From positions 1 through 64,000 of the forward strand of contig JAAFJE010000019.1 of NCBI GenBank assembly GCA_013298025.1: DNA of 64,000 nucleotides, given 5' to 3'. Both the position numbers and the translations under genes were made by a program. The stretch is from Cytophagales bacterium (lineage in GTDB: Bacteria; Bacteroidota; Bacteroidia; Cytophagales; Spirosomataceae). Of the stretch, positions 27,874 to 36,414 are shown one piece after another (position 1 is the stretch's first letter; the number at the start of each line of letters is the position of its first letter). Below the pieces are notes generated by a model that saw nothing but the letters and a program-made list of their open reading frames with translations, was not told where the DNA came from and searched no databases.

Positions 27874-28710
27874 ATGGAACAAACAATTCAGCTAGGGAAA
27901 TTCAATCAGCTATCCGTTATAAAAGAACTAGATTTTGGTATGTACCTCGATGGCTACGAGGAAGAAATTCTTATTCCTCGTGTCTATATTCCGGCAGGAA
28001 CCAAAATAGGCGATACGTTAAATGTATTTCTTTATAGAGATTCAGAAGATAGACTCATCGCCACAACGCTTGTCCCCAAGGCCCAAGTAGATGAATTTGC
28101 CTTCTTAGAAGTCAAACAAGTAAGCAAATTAGGCGTATTTTTAGACTGGGGGTTGCTCAAAGATTTGCTCGTTCCTTTTGGTGAACAAAACCAAAAGATG
28201 GTTGTCGGGCGTAAATATTTGGTGCGTATTTATGTAGATGACAAGAGCCATCGCATTGTGGCTTCGGCCAAAATAGAACGCTTCTTGCAAGCAGAAATGC
28301 CTACATTCGAGCTTGGACAAGCCGTGCAAGTAATGCCGTATGAGTTTACCGACATGGCTATCAAATGCCTCATCGAAGAGCAATACCTAGGGATTCTTTA
28401 TAGAAATGAAACCTTTAAGAAAATTACACTCGGCGAAACCTACCAAGCTTTTATCAAAAAAATCAGAGAGGATAAAAAAATAGATTTAAGCTTAGAACAG
28501 GTCGGTTACGAACGGATTAACAATTGTAAACAAATCATTCTTGACAAACTTCAACAACACGAAGGTAGTTTACCACTCCATGATAAAACAGAAGCATCGG
28601 TCATTTATGCCTATTTAGAAATGTCAAAGAAAGATTTTAAGAAAGCTGTCGGAGGGTTGCTTAAAGAACAGAAAATCAGCATTGTTAACAATTGTATCAA
28701 ACTGAATTAA
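27874..28710 (+). CDS. S1-domain RNA-binding protein, CvfB-like
   Basis: The start ATG at 27874 (MEQTIQLGKFNQLSVIKELD) gives 278 residues. The frame stays open to 27613, but that extension has poor composition and covers the palindromic sites. It has three S1-like OB folds (about 1-66, 72-135 and 145-215; first block GMYLDGYEEEILIPRVYIP, second KLGVFLDWGLLKDLLVPF). The C-terminal winged helix (about 225-278) carries LPLHDKTEASVIYAYLEMSKKDFKKAVGGL. This is the CvfB/YitL family, linked to RNA binding and virulence or stress gene expression in Firmicutes; the role here is unknown. An XRE gene follows. Confidence 0.88.
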   Translation: MEQTIQLGKFNQLSVIKELDFGMYLDGYEEEILIPRVYIPAGTKIGDTLNVFLYRDSEDRLIATTLVPKAQVDEFAFLEVKQVSKLGVFLDWGLLKDLLVPFGEQNQKMVVGRKYLVRIYVDDKSHRIVASAKIERFLQAEMPTFELGQAVQVMPYEFTDMAIKCLIEEQYLGILYRNETFKKITLGETYQAFIKKIREDKKIDLSLEQVGYERINNCKQIILDKLQQHEGSLPLHDKTEASVIYAYLEMSKKDFKKAVGGLLKEQKISIVNNCIKLN

Positions 28711-28731
28711 TCCCTAAAACACTTTTGTAAA

Positions 28732-28836
28732 TTACATTTGTAAATAACCACTTCCTTTATATATTGATTTACATTTGTAATTTACAATTCTTTATTTTAC
28801 ATTTGTATGTAAATATTTCAAAAACTACAAATGTAA
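28732..28836. promoter_or_regulatory. four-copy operator-like array upstream of the XRE gene
   Basis: TTACATTTGTAA at 28732-28743 and 28769-28780, TTACATTTGTAT at 28797-28808, and an inverted copy (CTACAAATGTAA) at 28825-28836, which ends 4 nt before the ATG. Each unit is an inverted repeat TTACA-TT-TGTAA and also contains TACATTTG, a full match to the -7 promoter element. Binding of a dimer to any unit would block sigma access. This suggests autoregulation by the downstream XRE protein. Confidence 0.7.
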
Positions 28837-28840
28837 ACAC

Positions 28841-29302
28841 ATGGAGCTTAACCAAAAAATAGAACAAATTATTCTCAGCAAAGGTATGTCGCCAAGTTCT
28901 TTCGCCGATACCATTGGCGTACAAAGAAGTAATATTTCTCACATACTTTCAGGACGAAATAAGCCTAGTTTAGACATCATTCAGCGTATTTTACGGGTTT
29001 TTCCCGATTTAGACCGAGATTGGCTACTTTTTGACACAGAAAGCGCCACTATTACAAGCCCTGAAAATACGCCTCAAACACTTTATAATCAGCAAATTAA
29101 CCCTACAATTGGGCATACAGGAACGCTCCGAGAATCGCCTAAAATGATTCAATCCGAAGAGAAATCCGTACAAAATACGGTCAAAAGAAAAATAGAACGC
29201 CCCATTGTACCCACTTCCATAGAACCAGAAGAAAAAACGATTGATAGAATTTTGATTTTTTATTCCGACGGTACATTTATGGAATATAAACCTGCGAAAT
29301 AA
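28841..29302 (+). CDS. XRE-family helix-turn-helix transcriptional regulator
   Basis: 153 residues. The N-terminal HTH is at about 5-62 (LSKGMSPSSFADTIGVQRSN, then ISHILSGRNKPSLDIIQRIL), followed by a polar linker rich in Thr, Pro and Glu. A short conserved-looking tail (RILIFYSDGTFMEYKPAK) could be a dimerisation strand. The DNA-binding specificity is unknown, but four TTACATTTGTAA-like sites upstream make negative autoregulation likely (inference). It may also govern the S1-protein gene 130 nt upstream. Confidence 0.88.
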   Translation: MELNQKIEQIILSKGMSPSSFADTIGVQRSNISHILSGRNKPSLDIIQRILRVFPDLDRDWLLFDTESATITSPENTPQTLYNQQINPTIGHTGTLRESPKMIQSEEKSVQNTVKRKIERPIVPTSIEPEEKTIDRILIFYSDGTFMEYKPAK

Positions 29303-30028
29303 CTATTGAAAGAACGGCAGCAACACCCTGCAATTATTGCCCGACATAAATGGGAAAGTTATTTTTGGTATTGAGATGCCTCATGCGTTTCCTGCTTTTA
29401 TGTGTATAGGGTGATTAAAAGGCATGAGCTACCTCCCACAAAGCTTCTATCTTTAGGGTTTCGTCTATTATATATTTGCTAATCAATTTTATGAAAAAAC
29501 CAAATTTACCTCTTTAGATGATGGCAAAACAAACCCTAATCTCTCCAAACAAGGGCAGGAGAGGGGCGTTTTTCGCCCAATCGTCCTTAGCTATCTTTGA
29601 ATACTTTTCGAGGGCTTATTTGCCAAAAATGAATATTTTTTCATTTTACTTTTTATCAAAAAATAAAAATGGGAGAGGGGACTTCATTTTTTGAACAGGT
29701 ACACCCTCTTCCTATTTCCTTTCTAGTATCCTTCTCTGCTATTTTGTCCCCTATTTATTTTATTCACTACCTATATTATCTTAACGTCGAAACATCTTCA
29801 ACCCTACTTTTTTGTGTATTTTCGTGAAAACAAGCTAGTTTTCAGAGATGTTCCACGTGAATATATAATTAACTGAAAATCAGACACTTACAAATAGGAG
29901 GTAATTTATACACAAAAGAAGAAAATAGGTGTTATATTGAATATTATATGCTATTTATCTTGATATTATTTATTTCTCTTGAGAAAAACGTAACTTGCAT
30001 ATTTAAACCCAAAATATATATCAATTGC
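29303..30028. other. gene-free interval with a parS-like half site
   Basis: About 725 nt without a credible gene. A GGGCG/CGCCC mini-hairpin lies near 29570. The only recognisable word is TGTTCCACGTGAA (29849-29861), which matches the left side and centre of the parS consensus but loses the right half. The rest is AT-rich and unassigned. Confidence 0.5.
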
Positions 30029-30496
30029 ATGGAAAAACTCGATTCGTTAAACCAAGTAGCCTTGTTCCATAAAACCTTTAAAGCCCCCGTTTTACCCTCA
30101 CCAAGCATACCCAGTGCCGAGCGATGCCAATTGCGGGTAAGTTTGATAGCCGAAGAATTGAAAGAGCTAGAGGAAGGAATTAAAAATCAGGATATTGTAG
30201 AAATTGCCGATGCCTTGTGCGACATCCAGTATGTATTGGCAGGAGCGGTGCTTGAGTTTGGTTTGGGTGAAAAATTTGTTGAATTATTCAACGAAGTACA
30301 GCGTTCTAACATGAGCAAGGCTTGCAAAACCCTCGAAGAAGCCCAAGCGACGGTCGATTTTTACCTACAAAAAGACGGTACAGAAGCCTTTATTGAGCCT
30401 GATGGCGAGCAATTCTTGGTATATCGTAAAAGTGACAATAAAATCCTTAAATCGGTCAAGTATTCGCCAGCCAATCTCAAGGAAATTCTTCAATAA
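30029..30496 (+). CDS. MazG-like nucleoside triphosphate pyrophosphohydrolase
   Basis: All-alpha NTP pyrophosphohydrolase-like protein, 155 residues from the ATG at 30029 (MEKLDSLNQVALFHKTF). The open frame reaches 29948, but that part is a hydrophobic AT-rich run and is unlikely to be translated. The Mg-binding motif EExxE...ExxD is complete: Glu42, Glu43, Glu46 (IAEELKELEEG) and Glu58, Asp61 (EIADALCD). Such enzymes hydrolyse NTPs or dNTPs to monophosphates, often for house-cleaning. The substrate is unknown. Confidence 0.86.
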   Translation: MEKLDSLNQVALFHKTFKAPVLPSPSIPSAERCQLRVSLIAEELKELEEGIKNQDIVEIADALCDIQYVLAGAVLEFGLGEKFVELFNEVQRSNMSKACKTLEEAQATVDFYLQKDGTEAFIEPDGEQFLVYRKSDNKILKSVKYSPANLKEILQ

Positions 30497-30499
30497 TTA

Positions 30500-30563
30500 C
30501 AAGGAGCTTATCAAATGGTTTTGCACAAATTTCTTGCTTACAAATTCTTTGGTAAGCTCCTTG
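30500..30563 (+). terminator. hairpin behind the MazG-like gene
   Basis: CAAGGAGCTTA (30500-30510) and TAAGCTCCTTG (30553-30563) form a perfect 11-bp stem with a 42-nt loop, right after the stop codon. There is no T-run, so it may be an mRNA-end structure and not a classic terminator. Confidence 0.45.
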
Positions 30564-30791
30564 ATAACACTATAAATCATTCATTATAAACACTTTACTT
30601 ATAAAAAGTCCCCTACAGGTAGTTGTTTATTTTTAGTCTTTTTTTAAAAAAAATATTAGTTGTATAATTTATATTATGTTAAATAAACTTTTTTAAAACC
30701 ACCCTATTCGGTGAGATATTGGTTTTTCTTGCTCTAGTCTTATTTTTTCAAATTCCAACACCCACATTTTCAAATCTTCAAATTTTCAAAT
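30564..30791. other. AT-rich spacer
   Basis: Together with the flanking hairpins this makes a gene-free stretch of about 350 nt between convergent genes. It contains poly-T and poly-A runs and short CAAATTTTCAAAT-type words; no gene or regulatory motif was recognised. Confidence 0.5.
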
Positions 30792-30834
30792 CCAATAAAA
30801 AAGCCCCACAATTGTTTGTGGGGCTTTTTTATTG
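30792..30834 (-). terminator. terminator of the TPR/coiled-coil gene
   Basis: Near-perfect long stem: CCAATAAAAAAGCCCCACAA pairs with its reverse complement across a short loop. Read on the minus strand it gives a GC-rich core (GCCCCACAA/TTGTGGGGC) followed by T-run, 20 nt after the stop of the gene at 30854. Confidence 0.9.
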
Positions 30835-30853
30835 GATTGATTTGAATGAGCAA

Positions 30854-32341
30854 TTATTCTCCTAGCTCTTTCAATTTATCTTCTTGTTTGAGCAACTTGT
30901 ACAAGTTTTTCAAGTTTTCTTTTACATCGTCTTCTTTTTTGATTGAGTACGCTTTCTCGAAATAGCCAACAGCTTCTTTAAATTTGGCATCTCTTACAGC
31001 TTCGGCAGCTTTACCATCTTTTTTGTACTCATCCATGCTCATATCGCCTACTTTCTTGTTCAATATAACAGCTTCGTTAAATGAAATAACGCCCAAGTTA
31101 TAGTTTACATCATAATTGTTCGGGTCGGCTTTCAAGGCTTTGTCGTAGTTGGCCAAGGCACTTGCTTTTGCTTGTTTCTGTGCTGCTTCAAGCGGTGCTA
31201 TTTTAGCGTTTAATTCGGCTACTGTAGCGGCGTTGGCAGAAGCTTTAGCTAAGTCGGCATTCAAAGCCTCTAGTTCTACTTTCTTTTGGTCTCTTTGCTT
31301 TATAAAATCAGCGATTTGTTTTTTCGTAGCAGCCGCAGACTTAGGGTCTTTTTTCAATTTATCATTCAAACGTTTGATTTCTCCATCGAAAGCATCAACC
31401 TCATCTTTTTTAGCAGCAATCTTCTTTTTCAAATCATCGGTATTAAACTCAGCTACTTTATCTTTCAATTCACGAATCTCCCCTCCTATTTGCTCGGCTT
31501 TGTTGTCATAAAGAATCGCCAAGTTGAGTACCGTTTGAACGTTTGACGCATCTTTATCAACTACTTTTTGCAAATCTTCGATAGCCGAATCAATCTTTTT
31601 GAAAGCCAAATAAATATTGATTTTCTCGTTTACCAAATCCTTGTTAGTCGGATTGGCTTTGATGGCTTTTTCAATCGTTTCGATAGCTTTAGCTTCGTCT
31701 TTACGGTCTTTATAAATTTGAATCAAACCATAATATACCCCTGCATCTTTACCACCTAAAGCGATATATTTTTCATATCCTTCTTTGGCAGCATCTTCGT
31801 TTTTAGCCATTTGACCAATGATACCCGTGTACATCGCCGCCGTGGTATCTTTTGTACCTACTTTAGAAGCCCATTGGAGGTCTTTCAAAGCACCTGCATA
31901 ATCTTTATCTTGGTATTTAGCGATACCCGTACTCATGAAAGCGTTATACAATTTGTATCCACCCTCAGCCTCTGGTTTACCATCTTTGCCATAACTTACT
32001 TCCAAATATTTTTTAGCAGAAGCGGCTACAGGGCCTTCTTTACCTTCTTTTACATCGAGGCTAATAGCCTTTTGTAAAAATGACACTGCTTGGTGAGGTG
32101 CATCAGGCGTTTGTGCAATGATTTCTTTGTCTTGCGACATGGCCAAGTCGATGTACGCTTCTGCTCTGGTCAACCATGTTTTTGCTTTCAAAGAATCTTT
32201 TTTACTTGCAGTTTCGTCAGCCTTCTTTTTTGCTTCCAACAAAGCTTTGCGCTGTGCTTCTTGCATGAGTTTGTCGGCTTGTGCAAACGTTGCTCCTGAT
32301 GTCATTACTACGGCAAACAGAGCAAATGTGAGTTTTCTCAT
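30854..32341 (-). CDS. exported TPR protein with coiled-coil
   Basis: 495 residues with a signal peptide (MRKLTFALFAVVMTSGATFA, cleavage before QADK). TPR-type helices flank a long charged coiled-coil at about 270-380, rich in Lys, Asp and Ala (for example LKDKVAEFNTDDLKKKIAAK). TPR motifs near the C-terminus include NYDVNYNLGVISFNEA. It is probably a periplasmic or outer-membrane-associated scaffold. It lies downstream of gyrA on the same strand with 185 nt between, so co-transcription is doubtful. Function unknown. Confidence 0.85.
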   Translation of the reverse strand: MRKLTFALFAVVMTSGATFAQADKLMQEAQRKALLEAKKKADETASKKDSLKAKTWLTRAEAYIDLAMSQDKEIIAQTPDAPHQAVSFLQKAISLDVKEGKEGPVAASAKKYLEVSYGKDGKPEAEGGYKLYNAFMSTGIAKYQDKDYAGALKDLQWASKVGTKDTTAAMYTGIIGQMAKNEDAAKEGYEKYIALGGKDAGVYYGLIQIYKDRKDEAKAIETIEKAIKANPTNKDLVNEKINIYLAFKKIDSAIEDLQKVVDKDASNVQTVLNLAILYDNKAEQIGGEIRELKDKVAEFNTDDLKKKIAAKKDEVDAFDGEIKRLNDKLKKDPKSAAATKKQIADFIKQRDQKKVELEALNADLAKASANAATVAELNAKIAPLEAAQKQAKASALANYDKALKADPNNYDVNYNLGVISFNEAVILNKKVGDMSMDEYKKDGKAAEAVRDAKFKEAVGYFEKAYSIKKEDDVKENLKNLYKLLKQEDKLKELGE

Positions 32342-32526
32342 TGTTTAGTAAATGGTTTGTTAATTATAAATAAGAAAAATAGCTTTTCAAAGAAAAGGCT
32401 ATTTCGGCAAAATTGCCATTAGTTGTACTTAAATTCAGCTTAAAATTTTACAAGAAAACAAATTAGCATTGATTATCAATACATTAAGAAAAAAGGGAGA
32501 AGATCTACTCCTACCCTTTTTATCCT

Positions 32527-35055
32527 TTATTCGACAGTGTCTGTTGGTATATCGTCTGGATTTACGACAACATCTTGGCTCGTTTCGCTTGGTTCAACGG
32601 GGTCTTTTTCGATTTTTGTCACCGACGAAATTTCATCTGATTCATTTTTCAAGCGTATCAATTTTACACCTTGGGTATTACGGCCCATCACACGCAAATC
32701 AGCTACTGCAATACGAATCAAGATACCTGCTTTCGTAATAATCATTAAGTCGTTGTTGTCGGTCACTTCTTTGATGGCAACCAAATTACCCGTTTTCTCG
32801 GTAATATTCAAGGCTTTTACGCCCTTACCACCTCGGTTGGTCAAACGGTATTCTTCTACATCTGAGCGTTTACCAAAGCCTTTTTCAGAAACCACCAACA
32901 ATTGTTGTGTTTCGGGCGAAGCTACGCAAACCATACCAATCACTTTTTCGGTTGTTTCTTCCTCATCGAGCCAAATACCTTTCACCCCAGCCGCCGAGCG
33001 ACCCATCGGACGCACACGGCTTTCTTCAAAGTGTACAGCCCTACCCGAATTGGTAGCTATAATAATATGGTTGTTGCCATTGGTCAAAGACACATCGAGC
33101 AGGCGGTCGCCTTCACGGATGGTTACGGCGATGATACCGTTTTGACGAGGACGAGAATAAGCTTCGAGCGAAGTCTTTTTAATCGTACCATCTTCGGTAC
33201 ACATCACAATGTAATTATTATTGATATAGTCGTCGTCGGTCAATGACTTCACATTGATAACCGAGCGAACAGAGTCACCATTTTCAATATTAATCAAGTT
33301 TTGGATAGGACGACCTTTGGCTGTTTTCGAGCCTTCTGGCACTTCATACACACGCAACCAGTAGCATTTACCATTTTCGGTAAAGAACAACAGCCAGTTG
33401 TGCATGGTTGCCGTAAACAAATGCTCGGTATAGTCGGCATCTTTGGTTGCTACAGCTCTTGAGCCAACGCCCCCTCTACTTTGGGCTTTGTATTCAGAAA
33501 GCAAAGTACGTTTGATATAGCCTTGTGCCGAAATGGTAATGAGCATTTCTTCGTCGGCAATCATGTCTTCTACCGAAAACTCATCGTCGGTCAAGTTGAT
33601 TTGCGTGCGACGAGCATCGCCGTAGCGTTCTTTGATTTCAAAAAGTTCGGCTTTGATTACTTCGAGTTGTCGCTCGGGGCGAGCCAAAATATCTTGTAAA
33701 TCTTGGATTTGCTTTTGGATTTCAGCGTATTCTGCCAAGATTTTATCTCTTTCCATACCTGTGAGGCGTTGCAAACGCATTTCGAGGATGGCTTTGGCTT
33801 GAACATCTGACAAACCAAACGACTGCATCAAACCAGTTTGAGCCGTATTGGGGTCACGAGATTCACGGATAAGTTTGATTACGGCATCGAGGTTGTCGAG
33901 TGCAATGATAAAACCTTCTAAAATATGGGCTCTTTTTTGTGCTTCACGCAGATCGTATTGTGTGCGACGAATCACGACTTCGTTGCGGTGCTCGACAAAG
34001 TAATGAATCAACTCTTTGAGGTTGAGGGTCATCGGGCGACCTTTCACCAACGCCACGTTGTTGACACTGAACGACGATTGTAAAGCAGAATATTTATACA
34101 AATTATTCAATACCACATTCGGAACGGCATCACGTTTCAAATCGAACACGATACGCATTCCTTGGCGGTCAGACTCGTCACGAATTTCAGAAATACCTTC
34201 AATTTTTTTCTCATTTACCAAATCAGCACATTGCTTGATAAGCGAAGCCTTATTGACCATGTAAGGAATTTCAGAAACGACTATTTGCTCTTTTCCTGTT
34301 TTAGACGTTTCAAAGGTAGCATTACCACGCACCACAATACGTCCACGACCTGTTTCAAAGGCATTTTTGATACCCTGTACCCCGTAGATAGTACCTCCTG
34401 TAGGAAAGTCGGGGGCTTTGATGTATTGCATCAACTCGGCCACGGTAATATCTCGGTTGCCGATATAAGCAACGATACCATCGACCACCTCACGCAAATT
34501 GTGGGGAGCCATATTGGTAGCCATCCCTACGGCGATACCAGACGTTCCATTGAGTAATAAGTTAGGGATTTTTGAAGGCAAAACGGTTGGTTCATCCAGA
34601 GAGTCATCGAAGTTAGGCTGAAAATCAACCGTTTCTTTGTTGATGTCGCCTAATAATTCTTCCGCAATTCTTTTCAATCGAGCCTCCGTATAACGCATGG
34701 CGGCTGGCGAATCGCCATCAATCGACCCAAAGTTTCCTTGTCCATCCACCAGTGGATACCGCAGCGACCATTCTTGGGCCATCCGAACCATCGTATCATA
34801 CACAGAAGAATCACCGTGTGGGTGATATTTACCCAACACCTCTCCTACTATACGTGCAGATTTTTTGTAAGGTTTGTTGTAGTTTACGCCCAATTCGTCC
34901 ATTCCATATAACACACGACGATGCACTGGCTTCAAACCATCACGCACATCGGGCAATGCACGTGACACAATAACCGACATTGAGTAATCAATGTAAGCTC
35001 CCCTCATCTCATCTTCAATGTTAATGGGGATAATGTTACTTAGTTGTTCTGACAT
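32527..35055 (-). CDS. gyrA: DNA gyrase subunit A
   Basis: Breakage-reunion subunit of gyrase, 842 residues. The catalytic Tyr122 lies in [10 protein letters not shown]. The quinolone-determining region [13 protein letters not shown] keeps Ser83 and Asp87 (E. coli numbering coincides), the susceptible-type residues. The GyrA box in the C-terminal domain reads NRGGKGV in place of QRGGKGx, which supports gyrase and not topoisomerase IV. The acidic C-terminal tail is short. The upstream interval is shared with the divergent barnase-like gene. Confidence 0.96.
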   Translation of the reverse strand: MSEQLSNIIPINIEDEMRGAYIDYSMSVIVSRALPDVRDGLKPVHRRVLYGMDELGVNYNKPYKKSARIVGEVLGKYHPHGDSSVYDTMVRMAQEWSLRYPLVDGQGNFGSIDGDSPAAMRYTEARLKRIAEELLGDINKETVDFQPNFDDSLDEPTVLPSKIPNLLLNGTSGIAVGMATNMAPHNLREVVDGIVAYIGNRDITVAELMQYIKAPDFPTGGTIYGVQGIKNAFETGRGRIVVRGNATFETSKTGKEQIVVSEIPYMVNKASLIKQCADLVNEKKIEGISEIRDESDRQGMRIVFDLKRDAVPNVVLNNLYKYSALQSSFSVNNVALVKGRPMTLNLKELIHYFVEHRNEVVIRRTQYDLREAQKRAHILEGFIIALDNLDAVIKLIRESRDPNTAQTGLMQSFGLSDVQAKAILEMRLQRLTGMERDKILAEYAEIQKQIQDLQDILARPERQLEVIKAELFEIKERYGDARRTQINLTDDEFSVEDMIADEEMLITISAQGYIKRTLLSEYKAQSRGGVGSRAVATKDADYTEHLFTATMHNWLLFFTENGKCYWLRVYEVPEGSKTAKGRPIQNLINIENGDSVRSVINVKSLTDDDYINNNYIVMCTEDGTIKKTSLEAYSRPRQNGIIAVTIREGDRLLDVSLTNGNNHIIIATNSGRAVHFEESRVRPMGRSAAGVKGIWLDEEETTEKVIGMVCVASPETQQLLVVSEKGFGKRSDVEEYRLTNRGGKGVKALNITEKTGNLVAIKEVTDNNDLMIITKAGILIRIAVADLRVMGRNTQGVKLIRLKNESDEISSVTKIEKDPVEPSETSQDVVVNPDDIPTDTVE

Positions 35056-35369
35056 AAGATTAGATTACAAATTGTGAACGCTTGCCCTAAGCCTACCTCC
35101 TTACACTGCTGTAAGCATGGAGCAGGGACGTTCTGCTAATCACGGTAAAATTCAAAAAAGCTTTTTTTCCCATGAACTTAATACCAAAAATTAGGCTATT
35201 TATACAAATTTCGTGAATTTTTCGGGGGTTTGCAAATCTCTTTTTAGTTTGTATCAAAAGTACTTTTGTAGGAAAGTAGTTTCTGTAAAAACGTTTGTTT
35301 GAATCTTGATTTTTGTAGCTTTGTAGGCAAAAAACGTATTTTACTCATCTTTCAAAACCCAGCATTGCT
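35056..35369. other. divergent regulatory interval, gyrA / barnase-like gene
   Basis: 314 nt. A small hairpin CTTACACTGCTGTAAG (35100-35115) lies in the gyrA leader. A 14-bp perfect palindrome CAAAAGTACTTTTG (35255-35268) reads as a TAnnTTTG-type -7 element on both strands. The RNase promoter is at its right end. No coding region. Confidence 0.6.
35294..35323 (+). promoter_or_regulatory. promoter of the barnase-like/barstar-like pair
   Basis: TTTG at 35294-35297, 18-nt spacer, TAGCTTTG at 35316-35323. It ends 46 nt before the ATG at 35370. Confidence 0.62.
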
Positions 35370-35798
35370 ATGTGGAATCGCATTCTTACCAGTTGCTTAA
35401 CCTTGCTCCTGCTCCTGACTGGCACAGCATTTGGCTTTGCCCAAAAAGAGAAAACCTATCCAAAGTACCAAACCGAAAAACAACAAAAAAGCCCGCAACT
35501 CAACACTAACGGCGAAATTCCGAAGAAAGTATTTGAGGTACTCAAATATATTCAACAAAATGGAAGACCCAAAGAAGGCTATGTGGGTGGTAGGCGTTTT
35601 GGCAATTATGAAAAAATACTGCCTAAATACGATGCTACTGGTAAAGCGATTGAATACCAAGAATGGGACGTAAACCCAAAAATTGAAGGACAAAACAGAG
35701 GCAAAGAGCGATTGGTGACTGGCTCGGATGGCAATGCGTATTATACCAACGACCATTATCAATCTTTTACGCTTGTGCCTCGACAACCCAAAAAATAA
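35370..35798 (+). CDS. secreted barnase-like ribonuclease
   Basis: 142 residues with a signal peptide (about 1-24, ending GFAQ), then a microbial RNase (barnase/T1 superfamily) domain. The catalytic set of barnase can be read off: general base Glu98 in YQEWDVN, Arg110 and Arg114 in NRGKERLVTGSDG, and general acid His129 in TNDHYQSF. These match barnase Glu73, Arg83, Arg87 and His102. NGRPKEGYVGG resembles the barnase segment ahead of the active site. It should cleave single-stranded RNA after G outside the cytoplasm. The inhibitor gene starts 2 nt downstream. Confidence 0.9.
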   Translation: MWNRILTSCLTLLLLLTGTAFGFAQKEKTYPKYQTEKQQKSPQLNTNGEIPKKVFEVLKYIQQNGRPKEGYVGGRRFGNYEKILPKYDATGKAIEYQEWDVNPKIEGQNRGKERLVTGSDGNAYYTNDHYQSFTLVPRQPKK

Positions 35799-35800
35799 TC

Positions 35801-36217
35801 ATGGCAAATTTCTTACTTACCAAACAAGCTTACAACCAAAGCGCTGACCACCTTCGTAAAGTAGTGATAATTGATGGCTACGATACCACTACCGAAGAAG
35901 AGTTTTATGAAGTATTGGCTACGCAATTGGCTTATCCAGAAACGTTCAATGGAAACCTCGATGCCTTCGATGAAATCATCAATGATTTGGATTGGCTCGA
36001 CGAAAAAGAAATCATTCTAGTGTTTAGAAATTATGATGATTTTTTGGCAGAAGAAAACGACGAACTGCGAGAGATTATCCTGACCATCTTAGACGATGCC
36101 GCAGAAGAATGGAAACGCACCGACGACGTAAAAACGTTGTCGATTGTCATTGAACCAGCCGAGTTGGCTATCGAAGATTTAGAAACGATTGGCATCTCTT
36201 ACGAAGACGAAAATTAG
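35801..36217 (+). CDS. barstar-like ribonuclease inhibitor
   Basis: 138 residues, acidic, no signal peptide, so cytoplasmic. It shows the barstar pattern: strand KVVIIDG, helix TEEEFYEVLATQL, then YPETFNGNLDAFDEIINDLDW. The acidic residues of NLDAFDE match the barstar helix that plugs the barnase active site (Asp35/Asp39). It is longer than Bacillus barstar (89) by N- and C-terminal additions. The ATG lies 2 nt after the RNase stop, so expression is coupled and protects the cell before export. Confidence 0.9.
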   Translation: MANFLLTKQAYNQSADHLRKVVIIDGYDTTTEEEFYEVLATQLAYPETFNGNLDAFDEIINDLDWLDEKEIILVFRNYDDFLAEENDELREIILTILDDAAEEWKRTDDVKTLSIVIEPAELAIEDLETIGISYEDEN

Positions 36218-36233
36218 TCGAAATGCCTAACGT

Positions 36234-36291
36234 CTGAGAATCGAACACCGCCATCACTCCTACAGAAAGCACACAAATAAGCGATTCTCAG
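36234..36291. repeat. second copy of the CTGAGAATCG inverted-repeat element
   Basis: Arms CTGAGAATCG (36234-36243) and CGATTCTCAG (36282-36291) enclose a 38-nt loop, the same arm core and loop length as at 11574-11643. In both, the loop opens with AACA. It lies 17 nt behind the barstar stop. Confidence 0.7.
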
Positions 36292-36305
36292 CGAGTTTAG
36301 CCCAT

Positions 36306-36344
36306 AAAAAATAGCCTAAACCTGTATGTTTAGGCTATTTTTTG
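36306..36344. terminator. terminator between barstar and LacI-type genes
   Basis: AAAAAATAGCCTAAAC / GTTTAGGCTATTTTTT with a short loop. Symmetric A and T tracts allow it to serve the barstar gene (+) and the LacI-type gene (-). Confidence 0.88.
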
Positions 36345-36414
36345 TAGTATTTCAACAATAATCCTATCTTTTTTATCCAGAAAATCAGCTAATAATTAGC
36401 TCAAAATCAGATTT

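Noticed and set aside
28732-28836. CRISPR-like array
   Set aside because: The repeat is only 12 bp, spacing is irregular, one copy is inverted, and no cas genes are near.
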